The translations under genes and the position numbers were made by a program. From Pseudomonas sp. SJZ079 (GTDB lineage Bacteria; Pseudomonadota; Gammaproteobacteria; Pseudomonadales; Pseudomonadaceae): 64,000 bases of DNA. A model generated the notes under the pieces. The model saw only the letters and a program-made list of their open reading frames with translations, was not told where the DNA came from and ran no database searches. The DNA is taken from positions 124,001-188,000 of the forward strand of contig NZ_VIUH01000001.1 of the NCBI RefSeq assembly GCF_007993865.1. The letters are read 5' to 3'. The first letter of the stretch is position 1. Each line of letters opens with the position of its first letter. Of this stretch, positions 11,278 to 18,732 are shown piece after piece.

Positions 11278-12474
11278 ATGAGTCTGTTCTCTGCCGTCGA
11301 AATGGCTCCGCGTGACCCCATCCTGGGCCTCAACGAAGCATTCAACGCCGATACCCGCCCCTCCAAGGTCAACCTCGGTGTTGGCGTGTACACCAACGAA
11401 GAGGGCCGAATTCCACTGTTGCGTGCGGTGGCTGAAGCAGAAAATGCGCTCACGGCAAAACACGCGCCGCGCGGCTACCTACCGATCGAGGGCATCGCCG
11501 CCTACGACCAGGCCGTGCAAACCCTGCTGTTCGGCGCCGACTCGAGCCTGATTCGCGAAGGCCGGGTGATCACCGCTCAGGCATTGGGTGGCACCGGCGC
11601 CCTGAAGGTCGGGGCGGACTTCCTCAAGCGCCTGCTGCCGGACGCTACGGTGGCCATCAGCGATCCCAGCTGGGAAAACCACCGCGCCCTGTTCGAGTCT
11701 GCCGGCTTTCCGGTGCGCAACTATCGCTATTACGACGCCTTCAGCAACGGCGTGAACCGTGGCGGCCTGCTCGAAGACCTGAAGAACCTGCCAGCCCGTT
11801 CGATCGTAGTACTGCACGCCTGCTGCCACAACCCGACCGGCGTCGACCTGAACATGGACGACTGGCAAGCCATCCTCGAGATCCTCCGCGAGCGTGAGCA
11901 TGTACCCTTCCTCGACATCGCCTACCAGGGCTTCGGCGACGGCATCGAGGAGGACGCCGCAGCCGTGCGCCTGTTCGCCCAGTCCGACCTGACCTTCTTC
12001 GTCTCCAGTTCCTTCTCCAAGTCGTTCTCGCTCTACGGCGAACGCGTCGGCGCACTGTCCATCGTCACCGGCTCGCAAGACGAAACTTCCCGCGTGCTGT
12101 CGCAGCTCAAGCGCGTCATCCGCACCAACTACTCCAACCCGCCGACCCACGGCGCCAGCGTCGTCGCCGCGGTGCTCAACAGCCCGGAACTGCGCGCCAT
12201 GTGGGAAGCCGAACTGGGTGAAATGCGCGAGCGCATTCGCGGTATGCGCCTGGCCATGGTCGAGCAACTGGCTGCCCTGGACGCCAAGCGCGACTTCGCC
12301 TTCGTCGCCCAGCAACGCGGCATGTTCTCCTACTCGGGCCTGACCACCGAGCAGGTCGAGCGCCTGAAAAACGAATTCGCCATCTACGCCGTCGGCACCG
12401 GACGCATCTGCGTCGCGGCGCTCAACCAGCGCAACCTGCCGGCCGTGACCCAGGCCATCGCCCAGGTTCTCTGA
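11278..12474 (+). CDS. tyrB: Aromatic-amino-acid / aspartate aminotransferase (TyrB-type)
   Basis: 398-residue PLP enzyme of aminotransferase class I, subgroup Ia. It exchanges amino groups between aspartate, tyrosine or phenylalanine and 2-oxoglutarate. Conserved pieces are the N-terminus MSLFSAVEMAPRDPILGLNE, HACCHNPTGVD (PLP-phosphate/Asn region), FLDIAYQGFGDG, and SSSFSKSFSLYGERVG with the Schiff-base lysine Lys248. The Arg that binds the substrate carboxylate lies in the C-terminal GRICVAAL segment. The open frame extends upstream to 11203, but the ATG at 11278 matches the family start. Whether it prefers aromatic substrates cannot be decided from the sequence. Confidence 0.93.
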   Translation: MSLFSAVEMAPRDPILGLNEAFNADTRPSKVNLGVGVYTNEEGRIPLLRAVAEAENALTAKHAPRGYLPIEGIAAYDQAVQTLLFGADSSLIREGRVITAQALGGTGALKVGADFLKRLLPDATVAISDPSWENHRALFESAGFPVRNYRYYDAFSNGVNRGGLLEDLKNLPARSIVVLHACCHNPTGVDLNMDDWQAILEILREREHVPFLDIAYQGFGDGIEEDAAAVRLFAQSDLTFFVSSSFSKSFSLYGERVGALSIVTGSQDETSRVLSQLKRVIRTNYSNPPTHGASVVAAVLNSPELRAMWEAELGEMRERIRGMRLAMVEQLAALDAKRDFAFVAQQRGMFSYSGLTTEQVERLKNEFAIYAVGTGRICVAALNQRNLPAVTQAIAQVL

Positions 12475-12481
12475 GGGTTTC

Positions 12482-12516
12482 AGGGGAAGTCTGCGGATAC
12501 TTGACTTCCCCTTTTT
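12482..12516 (+). terminator. Intrinsic terminator after tyrB
   Basis: 10-bp arms AGGGGAAGTC (12482-12491) and GACTTCCCCT (12503-12512), complementary over all ten positions, followed by TTTTT. It lies 8 bp after the tyrB stop and separates tyrB from tRNA-Asn. Confidence 0.85.
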
Positions 12517-12540
12517 AATCAGTAGGATACGCGTCGTTAT

Positions 12541-12616
12541 TCCGCGATAGCTCAGTCGGTAGAGCAAATGACTGTTAATCATTGGGTCCCAGGTTCGAGT
12601 CCTGGTCGCGGAGCCA
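12541..12616 (+). tRNA. tRNA-Asn (anticodon GTT)
   Basis: A 76-nt cloverleaf with encoded CCA. Acceptor TCCGCGA pairs with TCGCGGA, the anticodon loop contains GTT in CTGTTAA, and the T-arm reads GGTTCGAGTC. Its last 22 bases and the next 80 bp are repeated 150 bp downstream (see the repeat entries). Confidence 0.97.
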
Positions 12617-12696
12617 AATTCAAAAGCCTCGGTTAATCCCCGCGCTTTTTTGTTTCTGCCGGACTCTCACCTAGGACTGCGTCCCAGGTTATTCGC
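12595..12696 (+). repeat. Direct repeat copy 1: tRNA-Asn 3' end plus downstream flank
   Basis: This 102-bp block starts in the T-arm of tRNA-Asn and runs 80 bp past its CCA end. It matches 12745-12846 at an exact offset of 150 bp with no gaps. The first 27 bases are identical, and I count 11 mismatches over the whole block. It includes a weak hairpin followed by TTTTTT (about 12626-12651). Confidence 0.9.
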
Positions 12697-12744
12697 CAAG
12701 GCTCACCCCTTCGGGGCCGCGCTGAAGCGCGTTCAGCTGCTCTG

Positions 12745-12846
12745 TCGAGTCCTGGTCGCGGAGCCAAATTCGAGAGCCTCGGTCAACCCCGGGGCTTTTT
12801 TGTTTGTGCCGGACTCTCAGCTGAGACTGCGTCCCGGGTTATTCGC
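12745..12846 (+). repeat. Direct repeat copy 2: truncated tRNA-Asn 3' end and flank
   Basis: Second copy of the 102-bp block. It carries only the tRNA T-arm half, acceptor 3' strand and CCA (to 12766). The sequence before it (12697-12744) cannot fold as a tRNA 5' half, so it is not a functional tRNA. Its hairpin (agcctcgg paired with ccggggct around 12776-12797, then TTTTTT) is better paired than the one in copy 1. Possible origins are decay of a tandem tRNA-Asn duplicate or an attachment-site scar. Confidence 0.88.
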
Positions 12847-12861
12847 TACTCCTGAGCCTGA

Positions 12862-12890
12862 AAAAAAGGCCGGTCACTGACCGGCCTTTC
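12862..12890 (-). terminator. Intrinsic terminator of the comEA-like gene (possibly bidirectional)
   Basis: Hairpin AAGGCCGGTCA-ctg-ACCGGCCTT type with an A run on the left side. Read on the minus strand it ends in TTTTTTT, 17 bp after the stop of the ComEA-like gene. The right side has a shorter T run, so some termination from the left is also possible. Confidence 0.8.
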
Positions 12891-12906
12891 TCATTCACAG
12901 TGCGGG

Positions 12907-13230
12907 CTAATTGACGCTTAACTTATCGCGATTCTTCTCCAGAATGGCTACGCCAATGCCCTTGACCTCCAGCAGTTCGTCGACCGTGGCAAAGGCACCA
13001 TTGGCGTCGCGATACGCCACGATCGCCTTGGCCTTCGTCTCGCCAATACCACTCAACTCGCGTTGCAGAGTCGGCGCATCGGCATTATTGAGATTGACCT
13101 TAGCGGCCTCAGCGACCTGTATAGCTACAGGCTTTTCCGCTGTCACCTTTGCAGTGTCAGCGGCAGATACCGCCAGGGATGCAGCCGCCAGAACACCAAA
13201 AAGCACAGAAGAGATATAGCTTTTACGCAT
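12907..13230 (-). CDS. comEA: ComEA-like helix-hairpin-helix protein
   Basis: 107-residue exported protein. A signal peptide (about 1-24, MRKSYISSVLFGVLAAASLA ending near VSAADT) is followed by a low-complexity linker and one double helix-hairpin-helix DNA-binding domain (about 45-107). That domain contains KVNLNNADAPTLQRELSGIG, KAKAIVAYRD and VKGIGVAILEKNRDKL. ComEA proteins bind incoming DNA in the periplasm during natural transformation. No comEC is nearby, so a role in DNA uptake is inferred from the family. The ATG at 13230 has GGAG at good spacing and gives a proper signal peptide, unlike the upstream frame extension to 13266. Confidence 0.85.
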   Translation of the reverse strand: MRKSYISSVLFGVLAAASLAVSAADTAKVTAEKPVAIQVAEAAKVNLNNADAPTLQRELSGIGETKAKAIVAYRDANGAFATVDELLEVKGIGVAILEKNRDKLSVN

Positions 13231-13477
13231 CGTAAACACTCCATGTAAGTGAGCTCGAGTCACCATGTGACCGGCACGGCACTTCCCTGCTCCGCGAGTT
13301 TCACCTTAGCCGCCAGCATCGCCCTGTCAAATTCACCCACCGTTTTTCAGGCTGGAGTCCCGTACAGCCGGCTGCGCTCGCGCCTCCAATTCTCCGCCCG
13401 AATGAACAAACTACAGAGAGATCCAAGCTCAGCCAATCGGCTAATATGCGAGGCCTTGCCATCACGTGCAGCTGACC

Positions 13478-15127
13478 ATGTTTTCCACCGCTCGCCTTAC
13501 CGTCGTTGCCTATCTTTTTTCCTGCTGCCTGGGCCTGCTGGCACTTGCCGGGCTGTGGTACGGCCTGGGTCAGCCGGTACACCTCGCGGACAGCGCCACG
13601 CCTGCGCACAAGCTGCAATGCGCCTCGTACACCCCATTCGACAAGCATCAATCGCCTTTCGAGCAGCCTCTGGCATTGCGCCCGGAGCGCATGGATGCCG
13701 ACCTGGCGCTGCTTGCCGAGCGCTTCGAGTGCCTGCGCACCTACTCCGTGACCGGCCTGGAAGCGCTGCCTGAGCTGGCCCGCAAGCATGGCCTCAAGCT
13801 GCTCATCGGGGCCTGGGTCAGCCGTGACCCACAGGCTACCGCGATTGAAATCGACAGCCTGATCAAGACCGCCAACGCTTACCCGGATGTTGTCGAGGCG
13901 GTGATCGTGGGCAACGAAGCCCTGTTACGCAAGGAAGTCACTCCATCCCAGCTAGTCGCGCTGATCGAGCAGGTCAAAAGCCGGATCGAGCAACCGGTGA
14001 CCTATGCCGATGTATGGGAGTTCTGGCTGAAACACCCGCAAGTCGCGCCAGCCGTGGACTTTCTAACCATTCACCTGCTGCCTTATTGGGAAGATGAGCC
14101 TGCGGGCATCGATGCCGCCTTGACTCAGGTTGCCCAGATTCACCAACTGTTCGCCAAACGCTTCGCCCCTAAAGAGATTCTCATCGGTGAAACCGGCTGG
14201 CCCAGCGAAGGCAGGCAACGCGAGACGGCGCTACCGAGTCGCGTCAATCAGGCGAAATACATCCGTGGTTTCGTCGCGATGGCCGAACAGTACGGCTGGC
14301 GCTACAACCTGATCGAGGCCTTCGACCAACCCTGGAAACGCATCAGCGAAGGTGCCGTCGGCGGCTATTGGGGCTTGTTCGACGCAGACCGAGGCGATAA
14401 ATCCATCCTCGCCGGACCGGTCTCCAACCTGCCGCACTGGCCACTCTGGCTGGCCATCAGCGGCGGGATCTTCTTCGCCAGCTTGTTACTTGCCGGCCGG
14501 CCAGTGTCCAGCCGCGCGGCACTGCTACAACCACTGCTAGCCGCCATCGGCGCCGCCTGTATGGGTCTATGGAGCGAACAGGCCTGGGTCACCAGCCGCT
14601 TCGCCGGCGAATGGTTGTGGGCCGCCACCCTGCTGGGCTTGAACCTGCTGGTACTGAGCCACGTCATCCTGGCTCTGGCCGGCAAACTTGGCTGGCGCGC
14701 CCGGCTGTTCGTCTGGCTTGACCAGCGTGGCGGCTGGTGGCTGCTCGCCGCCGGATTTTCCGGGGCGGTGATGATGTTGGCCTTGGTGGTGGACGCGCGC
14801 TACCGCAGCTTCCCCAGCGTGGCGCTCCTGCTGCCCGCAGTGGTGTACTTGTGTCGGCCAACCCGCGGCCCGCGCAGTGAAATGGCCGTGCTTGGTCTAT
14901 TGATCGGCGCCGGCATCGTGCCGCAGTTGTATCAGGAGACCCTGGGCAATCCGCAAGCACTCGGCTGGGCGCTGGTCAGTAGCCTGCTGGCCGCTGCGCT
15001 GTGGCGCAGCTGGCGAACTCAGCACTGCCCAGCGAGGCAGCGAGTCGTCAGACAACCTCGGCCACTGGCCGAGGCCGACGCACCAGACGCAACAACCCCA
15101 GCACCACTGCAAACACCGCCAGGCTAG
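13478..15127 (+). CDS. Membrane-anchored GH17 beta-1,3-glucan hydrolase/transglycosylase
   Basis: 549 residues. An N-terminal membrane anchor (about 5-30) is followed by a GH17 TIM barrel (about 45-310) facing the periplasm and then a block of hydrophobic helices (about 325-520) with a Pro/Ala-rich tail. The GH17 catalytic pair is visible: acid/base Glu147 in AVIVGNEALL and nucleophile Glu238 in ILIGETGWPSEG. Characterised bacterial GH17 proteins of Pseudomonas act as beta-(1,3)-glucan transferases, some fused to a glycosyltransferase as in NdvB. Here the C-terminal part looks like a plain membrane domain without a GT2 DxD/QxxRW motif. A role in periplasmic glucan making or trimming is inferred. 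The ATG at 13478 is preferred to a GTG at 13466. Confidence 0.82.
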   Translation: MFSTARLTVVAYLFSCCLGLLALAGLWYGLGQPVHLADSATPAHKLQCASYTPFDKHQSPFEQPLALRPERMDADLALLAERFECLRTYSVTGLEALPELARKHGLKLLIGAWVSRDPQATAIEIDSLIKTANAYPDVVEAVIVGNEALLRKEVTPSQLVALIEQVKSRIEQPVTYADVWEFWLKHPQVAPAVDFLTIHLLPYWEDEPAGIDAALTQVAQIHQLFAKRFAPKEILIGETGWPSEGRQRETALPSRVNQAKYIRGFVAMAEQYGWRYNLIEAFDQPWKRISEGAVGGYWGLFDADRGDKSILAGPVSNLPHWPLWLAISGGIFFASLLLAGRPVSSRAALLQPLLAAIGAACMGLWSEQAWVTSRFAGEWLWAATLLGLNLLVLSHVILALAGKLGWRARLFVWLDQRGGWWLLAAGFSGAVMMLALVVDARYRSFPSVALLLPAVVYLCRPTRGPRSEMAVLGLLIGAGIVPQLYQETLGNPQALGWALVSSLLAAALWRSWRTQHCPARQRVVRQPRPLAEADAPDATTPAPLQTPPG

Positions 15128-15428
15128 CGCTGTACAGCACCAACGCCGACAAGCCCAGCAGCAAGCCCAGCGCCGCCAGCCGCCAGCCCCAACGCCCAGG
15201 GAAAACCTGCGCCAATAGCGCAGCCAGCAATGCCGACCAGGCCAACAACCGGACATGAATCAGCCAGCCCAGTCCGACCCGCAACTCACACGCCCAACGC
15301 TGCGGCGTCTGGACACACGCAGCCAGCCAGTGGTCGTTCTCGATCAAGGTAAACCGCAGCCCATAACTGCCAGCCACACAGAGTGAGGCAGCGATCAGCA
15401 GCATGATCACGGATAAGCGACGGGACAT
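15048..15428 (-). CDS. Small integral membrane protein of unknown function
   Basis: 126 residues with an N-terminal hydrophobic helix (about 5-25), a short loop with two cysteines (Cys38 and Cys47 by count) in LAACVQTPQRWACELRVGLG, and three further hydrophobic helices ending in an RRPRP tail. The C-terminal end overlaps the 3' end of the GH17 gene by 80 bp in antiparallel fashion. I recognise no named family. Proximity suggests but does not show a link with the GH17 enzyme, since the two are transcribed toward each other. Confidence 0.65.
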   Translation of the reverse strand: MSRRLSVIMLLIAASLCVAGSYGLRFTLIENDHWLAACVQTPQRWACELRVGLGWLIHVRLLAWSALLAALLAQVFPGRWGWRLAALGLLLGLSALVLYSASLAVFAVVLGLLRLVRRPRPVAEVV

Positions 15429-15560
15429 AGGTGACTCCGAAGAAAGGAACAGCGCCTGGGATTATCCTGCCCCCACGGGCAGAAAACCATGCCCATAAGC
15501 ATTGCCGAACGGCACTGCAACCCGGCATGATCGCCCTCTTCAGCCTCTCAAGGAACGAGC

Positions 15561-16049
15561 ATGTCCCGACTACATATCCGCCCAGCGCGACGCGATGATG
15601 TTGCACTGATCCTGGCCTTGATCGGCGAGCTGGCCGAATATGAGAAGCTCAGCGATCAGGTGGTGGCCACGCCTGAGCAACTGACTGCGCACTTGTTCGG
15701 CGAGCGACCTTACGCCGAGGTGCTGATTGGCGAGGTGAATGACCAACCCGCCGGCTTTGCCCTGTTCTTCCACAACTATTCGACCTGGCTGAGCAAACCC
15801 GGCATTTATCTGGAAGACCTGTATGTGCGCCCCGACTCGCGCGGCACGGGGCTGGGCAAGGCCTTGCTCGGCCGCTTGGCGAGTCTGGCGGTGGAACGCG
15901 GCTGCGGCCGTCTGGAGTGGGGGGTGCTGGACTGGAACGAGCCGGCGATCGGCTTCTATAAGGGCCTAAACGCACAACCAAAGGATGGCTGGACGGTGTA
16001 TCGTCTGACGGGCTCGGCGCTGGAGGACCTCGCGGCCCAGTCGAGTTGA
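15561..16049 (+). CDS. GNAT-family N-acetyltransferase
   Basis: 162-residue cytoplasmic acetyltransferase. It begins MSRLHIRPARRDDVALILAL, has the acetyl-CoA loop VRPDSRGTGLGKALLGRLA (R/Q-x-x-G-x-G/A motif, about 90-108) and the C-terminal LDWNEPAIGFYKGLNAQ typical of the diamine/spermidine-type GNAT group. The exact substrate is not evident. The AAGGA ribosome-binding site at suitable spacing supports the ATG at 15561. The next gene starts 75 bp downstream on the same strand. Confidence 0.85.
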   Translation: MSRLHIRPARRDDVALILALIGELAEYEKLSDQVVATPEQLTAHLFGERPYAEVLIGEVNDQPAGFALFFHNYSTWLSKPGIYLEDLYVRPDSRGTGLGKALLGRLASLAVERGCGRLEWGVLDWNEPAIGFYKGLNAQPKDGWTVYRLTGSALEDLAAQSS

Positions 16050-16123
16050 TCGGCACTCGTTTGGTTCGCCGTTGTCATAACCCGGATATCCACCTGTACG
16101 CCCTCATACTACGGGACTTAGCC

Positions 16124-17422
16124 ATGCCGTTTTATCGCCGTCTCGCCGCCCTGCTTAGCGGTCTAGCCCTTGCTGCGCCGCTGTGGGCGGCCGACATCGA
16201 TGCGCAGAGCTATGGCTACCCCTTGAGCAATCCGTTCGAGGCGACCATCGCCACCACGCCCGCGGAATTGCGCCCTACCCTGCCAGCCGATGCGGATATC
16301 GACCAGGACGATTACCAGGTCAGACTGCGCCCCGAGCGCGAGTTCGAAGTACCGGAAAATTTCTGGTCGGTAACCAAGCTGCGTTACCGCCTGGCCCAGC
16401 AGAAAGGCGAAGCACCGCTGATCTTCATCATCGCCGGCACAGGTGCGCATTACGCCAGCAGCACGCCGGAGTACTTGAAGAAGCTGTTCTACGGCGCCGG
16501 TTATCACGTGGTGCAGCTGTCCTCGCCCACCAGTTACGACTTCATGACCTCCGCCTCGCGTTTCGCTACGCCGGGGTTTTCACCCGACGACGCCGATGAT
16601 CTGTACCGCGTCATGCAAGCCGTGCGTGCGCAACACCCGCGCTTGGCAATCAGCGAGTACCACTTGACTGGCTACAGCCTTGGCGCACTGCAGGCAGCCT
16701 TCGTCAGCAAGCTCGACGAAACTCGGCGCAGCTTCAACTTCAAGCGTGTGCTGTTGCTCAATCCGCCGGTGAACCTCTACACCTCGATCAGCAACCTCAA
16801 CAAACTGGTACAAACCCAGGTCGAGGGCGTCAACAACAGCACGACGTTCTACGAGTTGATGCTGGCCAAGCTCACTCGCTACTTCCAGAAGAAGGGCTAC
16901 ATCGACGTTAACGACGCCTTCCTCGCCGACTTTCAGCAATCGCGGGAACATCTGACTGACGAGCAGATGGCCATGCTGATCGGTGCGATATTTCGCTTCT
17001 CCTCCGCCGACATCGCCTTCACCTCCGATCTGATCAACCGTCGCGGCTTGATTACCCCAGTGGGCTACCCGATCAAGGAAGGCACCAATCTCACGCCTTT
17101 TTTCAAGCGCGCCCTGCAGTGCGACTTCGATTGTTACATCACCGAGCAGCTGATCCCGATGTGGCGTGCGCGCTATGACGGCACCAGCCTGAACCAACTG
17201 ATTAACCAGGTCAGTCTGTATGCCCTGGAGGACTACCTGAAAAGCAGCGACAAGATCGCGGTGATGCACAACGCCGACGACATCATCTTAGGGGCCGGCG
17301 ACCTTGGTTTCCTGCGTCGCACCCTGGGTGATCGCCTGACTGTTTACCCGCTGGGCGGACACTGCGGCAACCTCAACTATCGCGTCAACAGCGACGCCAT
17401 GCTGGAGTTCTTCCGTGGTTAA
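16124..17422 (+). CDS. Exported alpha/beta hydrolase coupled to mlaA
   Basis: 432 residues. A Sec signal peptide (about 1-23, ending LAAPLWAAD) is followed by an alpha/beta-hydrolase fold. The beta-strand/oxyanion segment is APLIFIIAGTGAHY, the nucleophile elbow is HLTGYSLGALQ with Ser185, and the likely acid and base lie in the C-terminal MHNADDIILG and YPLGGHCGNLNY. The gene overlaps mlaA by 8 bp, so the two proteins are made together. As MlaA removes mislocalised phospholipid from the outer membrane, a periplasmic lipid- or lipoprotein-related hydrolase is an attractive but untested idea. The frame extends upstream to 16046, but the ATG at 16124 gives the clean signal peptide. Confidence 0.75.
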   Translation: MPFYRRLAALLSGLALAAPLWAADIDAQSYGYPLSNPFEATIATTPAELRPTLPADADIDQDDYQVRLRPEREFEVPENFWSVTKLRYRLAQQKGEAPLIFIIAGTGAHYASSTPEYLKKLFYGAGYHVVQLSSPTSYDFMTSASRFATPGFSPDDADDLYRVMQAVRAQHPRLAISEYHLTGYSLGALQAAFVSKLDETRRSFNFKRVLLLNPPVNLYTSISNLNKLVQTQVEGVNNSTTFYELMLAKLTRYFQKKGYIDVNDAFLADFQQSREHLTDEQMAMLIGAIFRFSSADIAFTSDLINRRGLITPVGYPIKEGTNLTPFFKRALQCDFDCYITEQLIPMWRARYDGTSLNQLINQVSLYALEDYLKSSDKIAVMHNADDIILGAGDLGFLRRTLGDRLTVYPLGGHCGNLNYRVNSDAMLEFFRG

Positions 17423-18194
17423 GCCGTCCAAGAAAGCCCTCTTGCTGGCCCTTCTGCTCACCAGCGGCATGGCCCAGGCGCAACATGATCAGGTGGATGA
17501 AGACGGCTTCAAACAACCGATGAAGCACTTGCAGTTCAATCCAGGACTGGATCAGGAGGAGTTCGAGCGCGCAACGCTGACCGCACTGAACGTCTATGAC
17601 CCATTGGAATCGTGGAACCGCCGCGTTTACCACTTCAACTACCGCTTCGACGAGTGGGTATTCCTGCCGATAGTGGACGGCTACCGCTACGTCACCCCGA
17701 CGCTGGTGCAACGCGGCGTGACTAACTTCTTCAGCAACCTGGGCGATGTTCCGAGCCTGCTCAATAGCCTGCTGCAGTTCAAGGGCAAGCGCTCGATGAA
17801 CACCAGCGCCCGCCTGCTGCTCAACACCACAATTGGCATAGCCGGGCTGTGGGACCCGGCGAGCAAGATGGGCCTGCCTAAACAAAAGGAAGACTTTGGC
17901 CAGACTCTGGGTTTCTACGGCTTACCGGCCGGCCCTTACCTGATGCTGCCAGTGCTCGGTCCCTCCAACCTGCGTGACACCGGCGGACTGGTGGTGGATT
18001 TCACAGCCAAGAATCAGGTCAACTTCCTCAATGTCGCCGAAGTCAGCACCCATCACCCGGAAATCATCCTGCTGGAAGTGGTCGATCAACGCTCCACCGT
18101 CAACTTCCGCTACGGCCAGCTCAACTCGCCCTTCGAGTACGAGAAGCTGCGCTACTTCTATAGCGAAGCCCGCAAACTGCAGATTGCCGAATAG
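17415..18194 (+). CDS. mlaA: MlaA/VacJ family outer-membrane lipid-asymmetry protein
   Basis: 259 residues. MlaA sits in the outer membrane with a porin and strips phospholipid from the outer leaflet for retrograde transport by the Mla pathway. Family marks are NVYDPLESWNRRVYHFNY (about 59-76), VTNFFSNLGDVPSLLNSLLQ, LLLNTTIGIAGLWDPASKMG and FGQTLGFYGLPAGPYLMLPV. It is unusual in having a signal peptide ending MAQAQHDQ with no lipobox cysteine, whereas classical MlaA is a lipoprotein. The start is a GTG at 17415 overlapping the stop of the hydrolase gene. The other mla genes (mlaBCDEF) are not in the window. Confidence 0.9.
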   Translation: MVKPSKKALLLALLLTSGMAQAQHDQVDEDGFKQPMKHLQFNPGLDQEEFERATLTALNVYDPLESWNRRVYHFNYRFDEWVFLPIVDGYRYVTPTLVQRGVTNFFSNLGDVPSLLNSLLQFKGKRSMNTSARLLLNTTIGIAGLWDPASKMGLPKQKEDFGQTLGFYGLPAGPYLMLPVLGPSNLRDTGGLVVDFTAKNQVNFLNVAEVSTHHPEIILLEVVDQRSTVNFRYGQLNSPFEYEKLRYFYSEARKLQIAE

Positions 18195-18290
18195 GCCAGT
18201 TTGCCGAACAAAGGACTGCCTCTAGGTTTTAACTGGTTGCAGCTCCTGCCTTCCAGGCGCAGGCCCATGCACAGGGGCCAACAGACCGTA

Positions 18291-18352
18291 GCCCGGATGA
18301 AATCCGCGGCGCACCGCTAAACCAATCAAGCCATCGCGGACTGCATCCGGAC
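18291..18352. repeat. REP/REPIN-like inverted repeat
   Basis: GCCCGGATGAAATCCGCGG (18291-18309) and CGCGGACTGCATCCGGAC (18335-18352) are imperfect inverted copies separated by about 25 bp, in the intergenic space between mlaA and a lipoprotein gene. Each arm is itself partly palindromic (CGGAT..ATCCG). This CCCGGAT-type element is common between genes in pseudomonads. I see only this one pair in the window. Confidence 0.55.
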
Positions 18353-18402
18353 GACTCGCTGTATGGCCTTCGCCGGTATTAGCCGGTCCTGGGACCCTGC
18401 AC

Positions 18403-18732
18403 TTACTGCGCGTAACGGCGATACAGGCCCGGCGGTACACCGCGGCTGTCGGTCGACTGCCAAGGCCCTTGCGGACTGGTCGCCCAGCTCCAGCCGTTGC
18501 TCCAGCGATAGTAGGTACGCTCGCGGTAATACAGGTCACGCGGGCCTTCCACCACATACACCCCCAGGCTGCCGTCCCAGTGGCTTTGCGCGCCGGGTGG
18601 CGGCGCATAGCGCGGGTGGGACTTGCTCACCGATGGTTGACTGATCGGCGCCGTGCTCTGCACCGCGCACCCCGCGAGGCCGAGTAAGGCGATGGCCGCG
18701 GCTATTGGCAGCAACTTGTTCAGTGCATTCAT
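18403..18732 (-). CDS. Small lipoprotein coupled to ccmI
   Basis: 109 residues. The N-terminus [20 protein letters not shown] ends in the lipobox LAGC (Cys20), so it should be lipidated. After a short Ser/Pro linker comes a Trp/Tyr-rich stretch with [20 protein letters not shown] followed by [20 protein letters not shown]. Such Y-Y-x-W..GPW segments occur in small envelope lipoproteins of unknown role. The start ATG overlaps the ccmI stop in an ATGA, so it is translationally coupled to the cytochrome c maturation operon. No function is assigned. Confidence 0.75.
   Translation of the reverse strand: MNALNKLLPIAAAIALLGLAGCAVQSTAPISQPSVSKSHPRYAPPPGAQSHWDGSLGVYVVEGPRDLYYRERTYYRWSNGWSWATSPQGPWQSTDSRGVPPGLYRRYAQ

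Noticed and set aside
11479..12582. Long minus-strand open frame antisense to tyrB
   Set aside because: It runs through the tyrB terminator into tRNA-Asn and lacks any conserved motif. The plus-strand aminotransferase is clearly the gene.
12697..12766. A second complete tRNA-Asn gene
   Set aside because: Only the 3' half is preserved. The first 50 bases cannot form the acceptor 5' strand, D-arm or anticodon arm.
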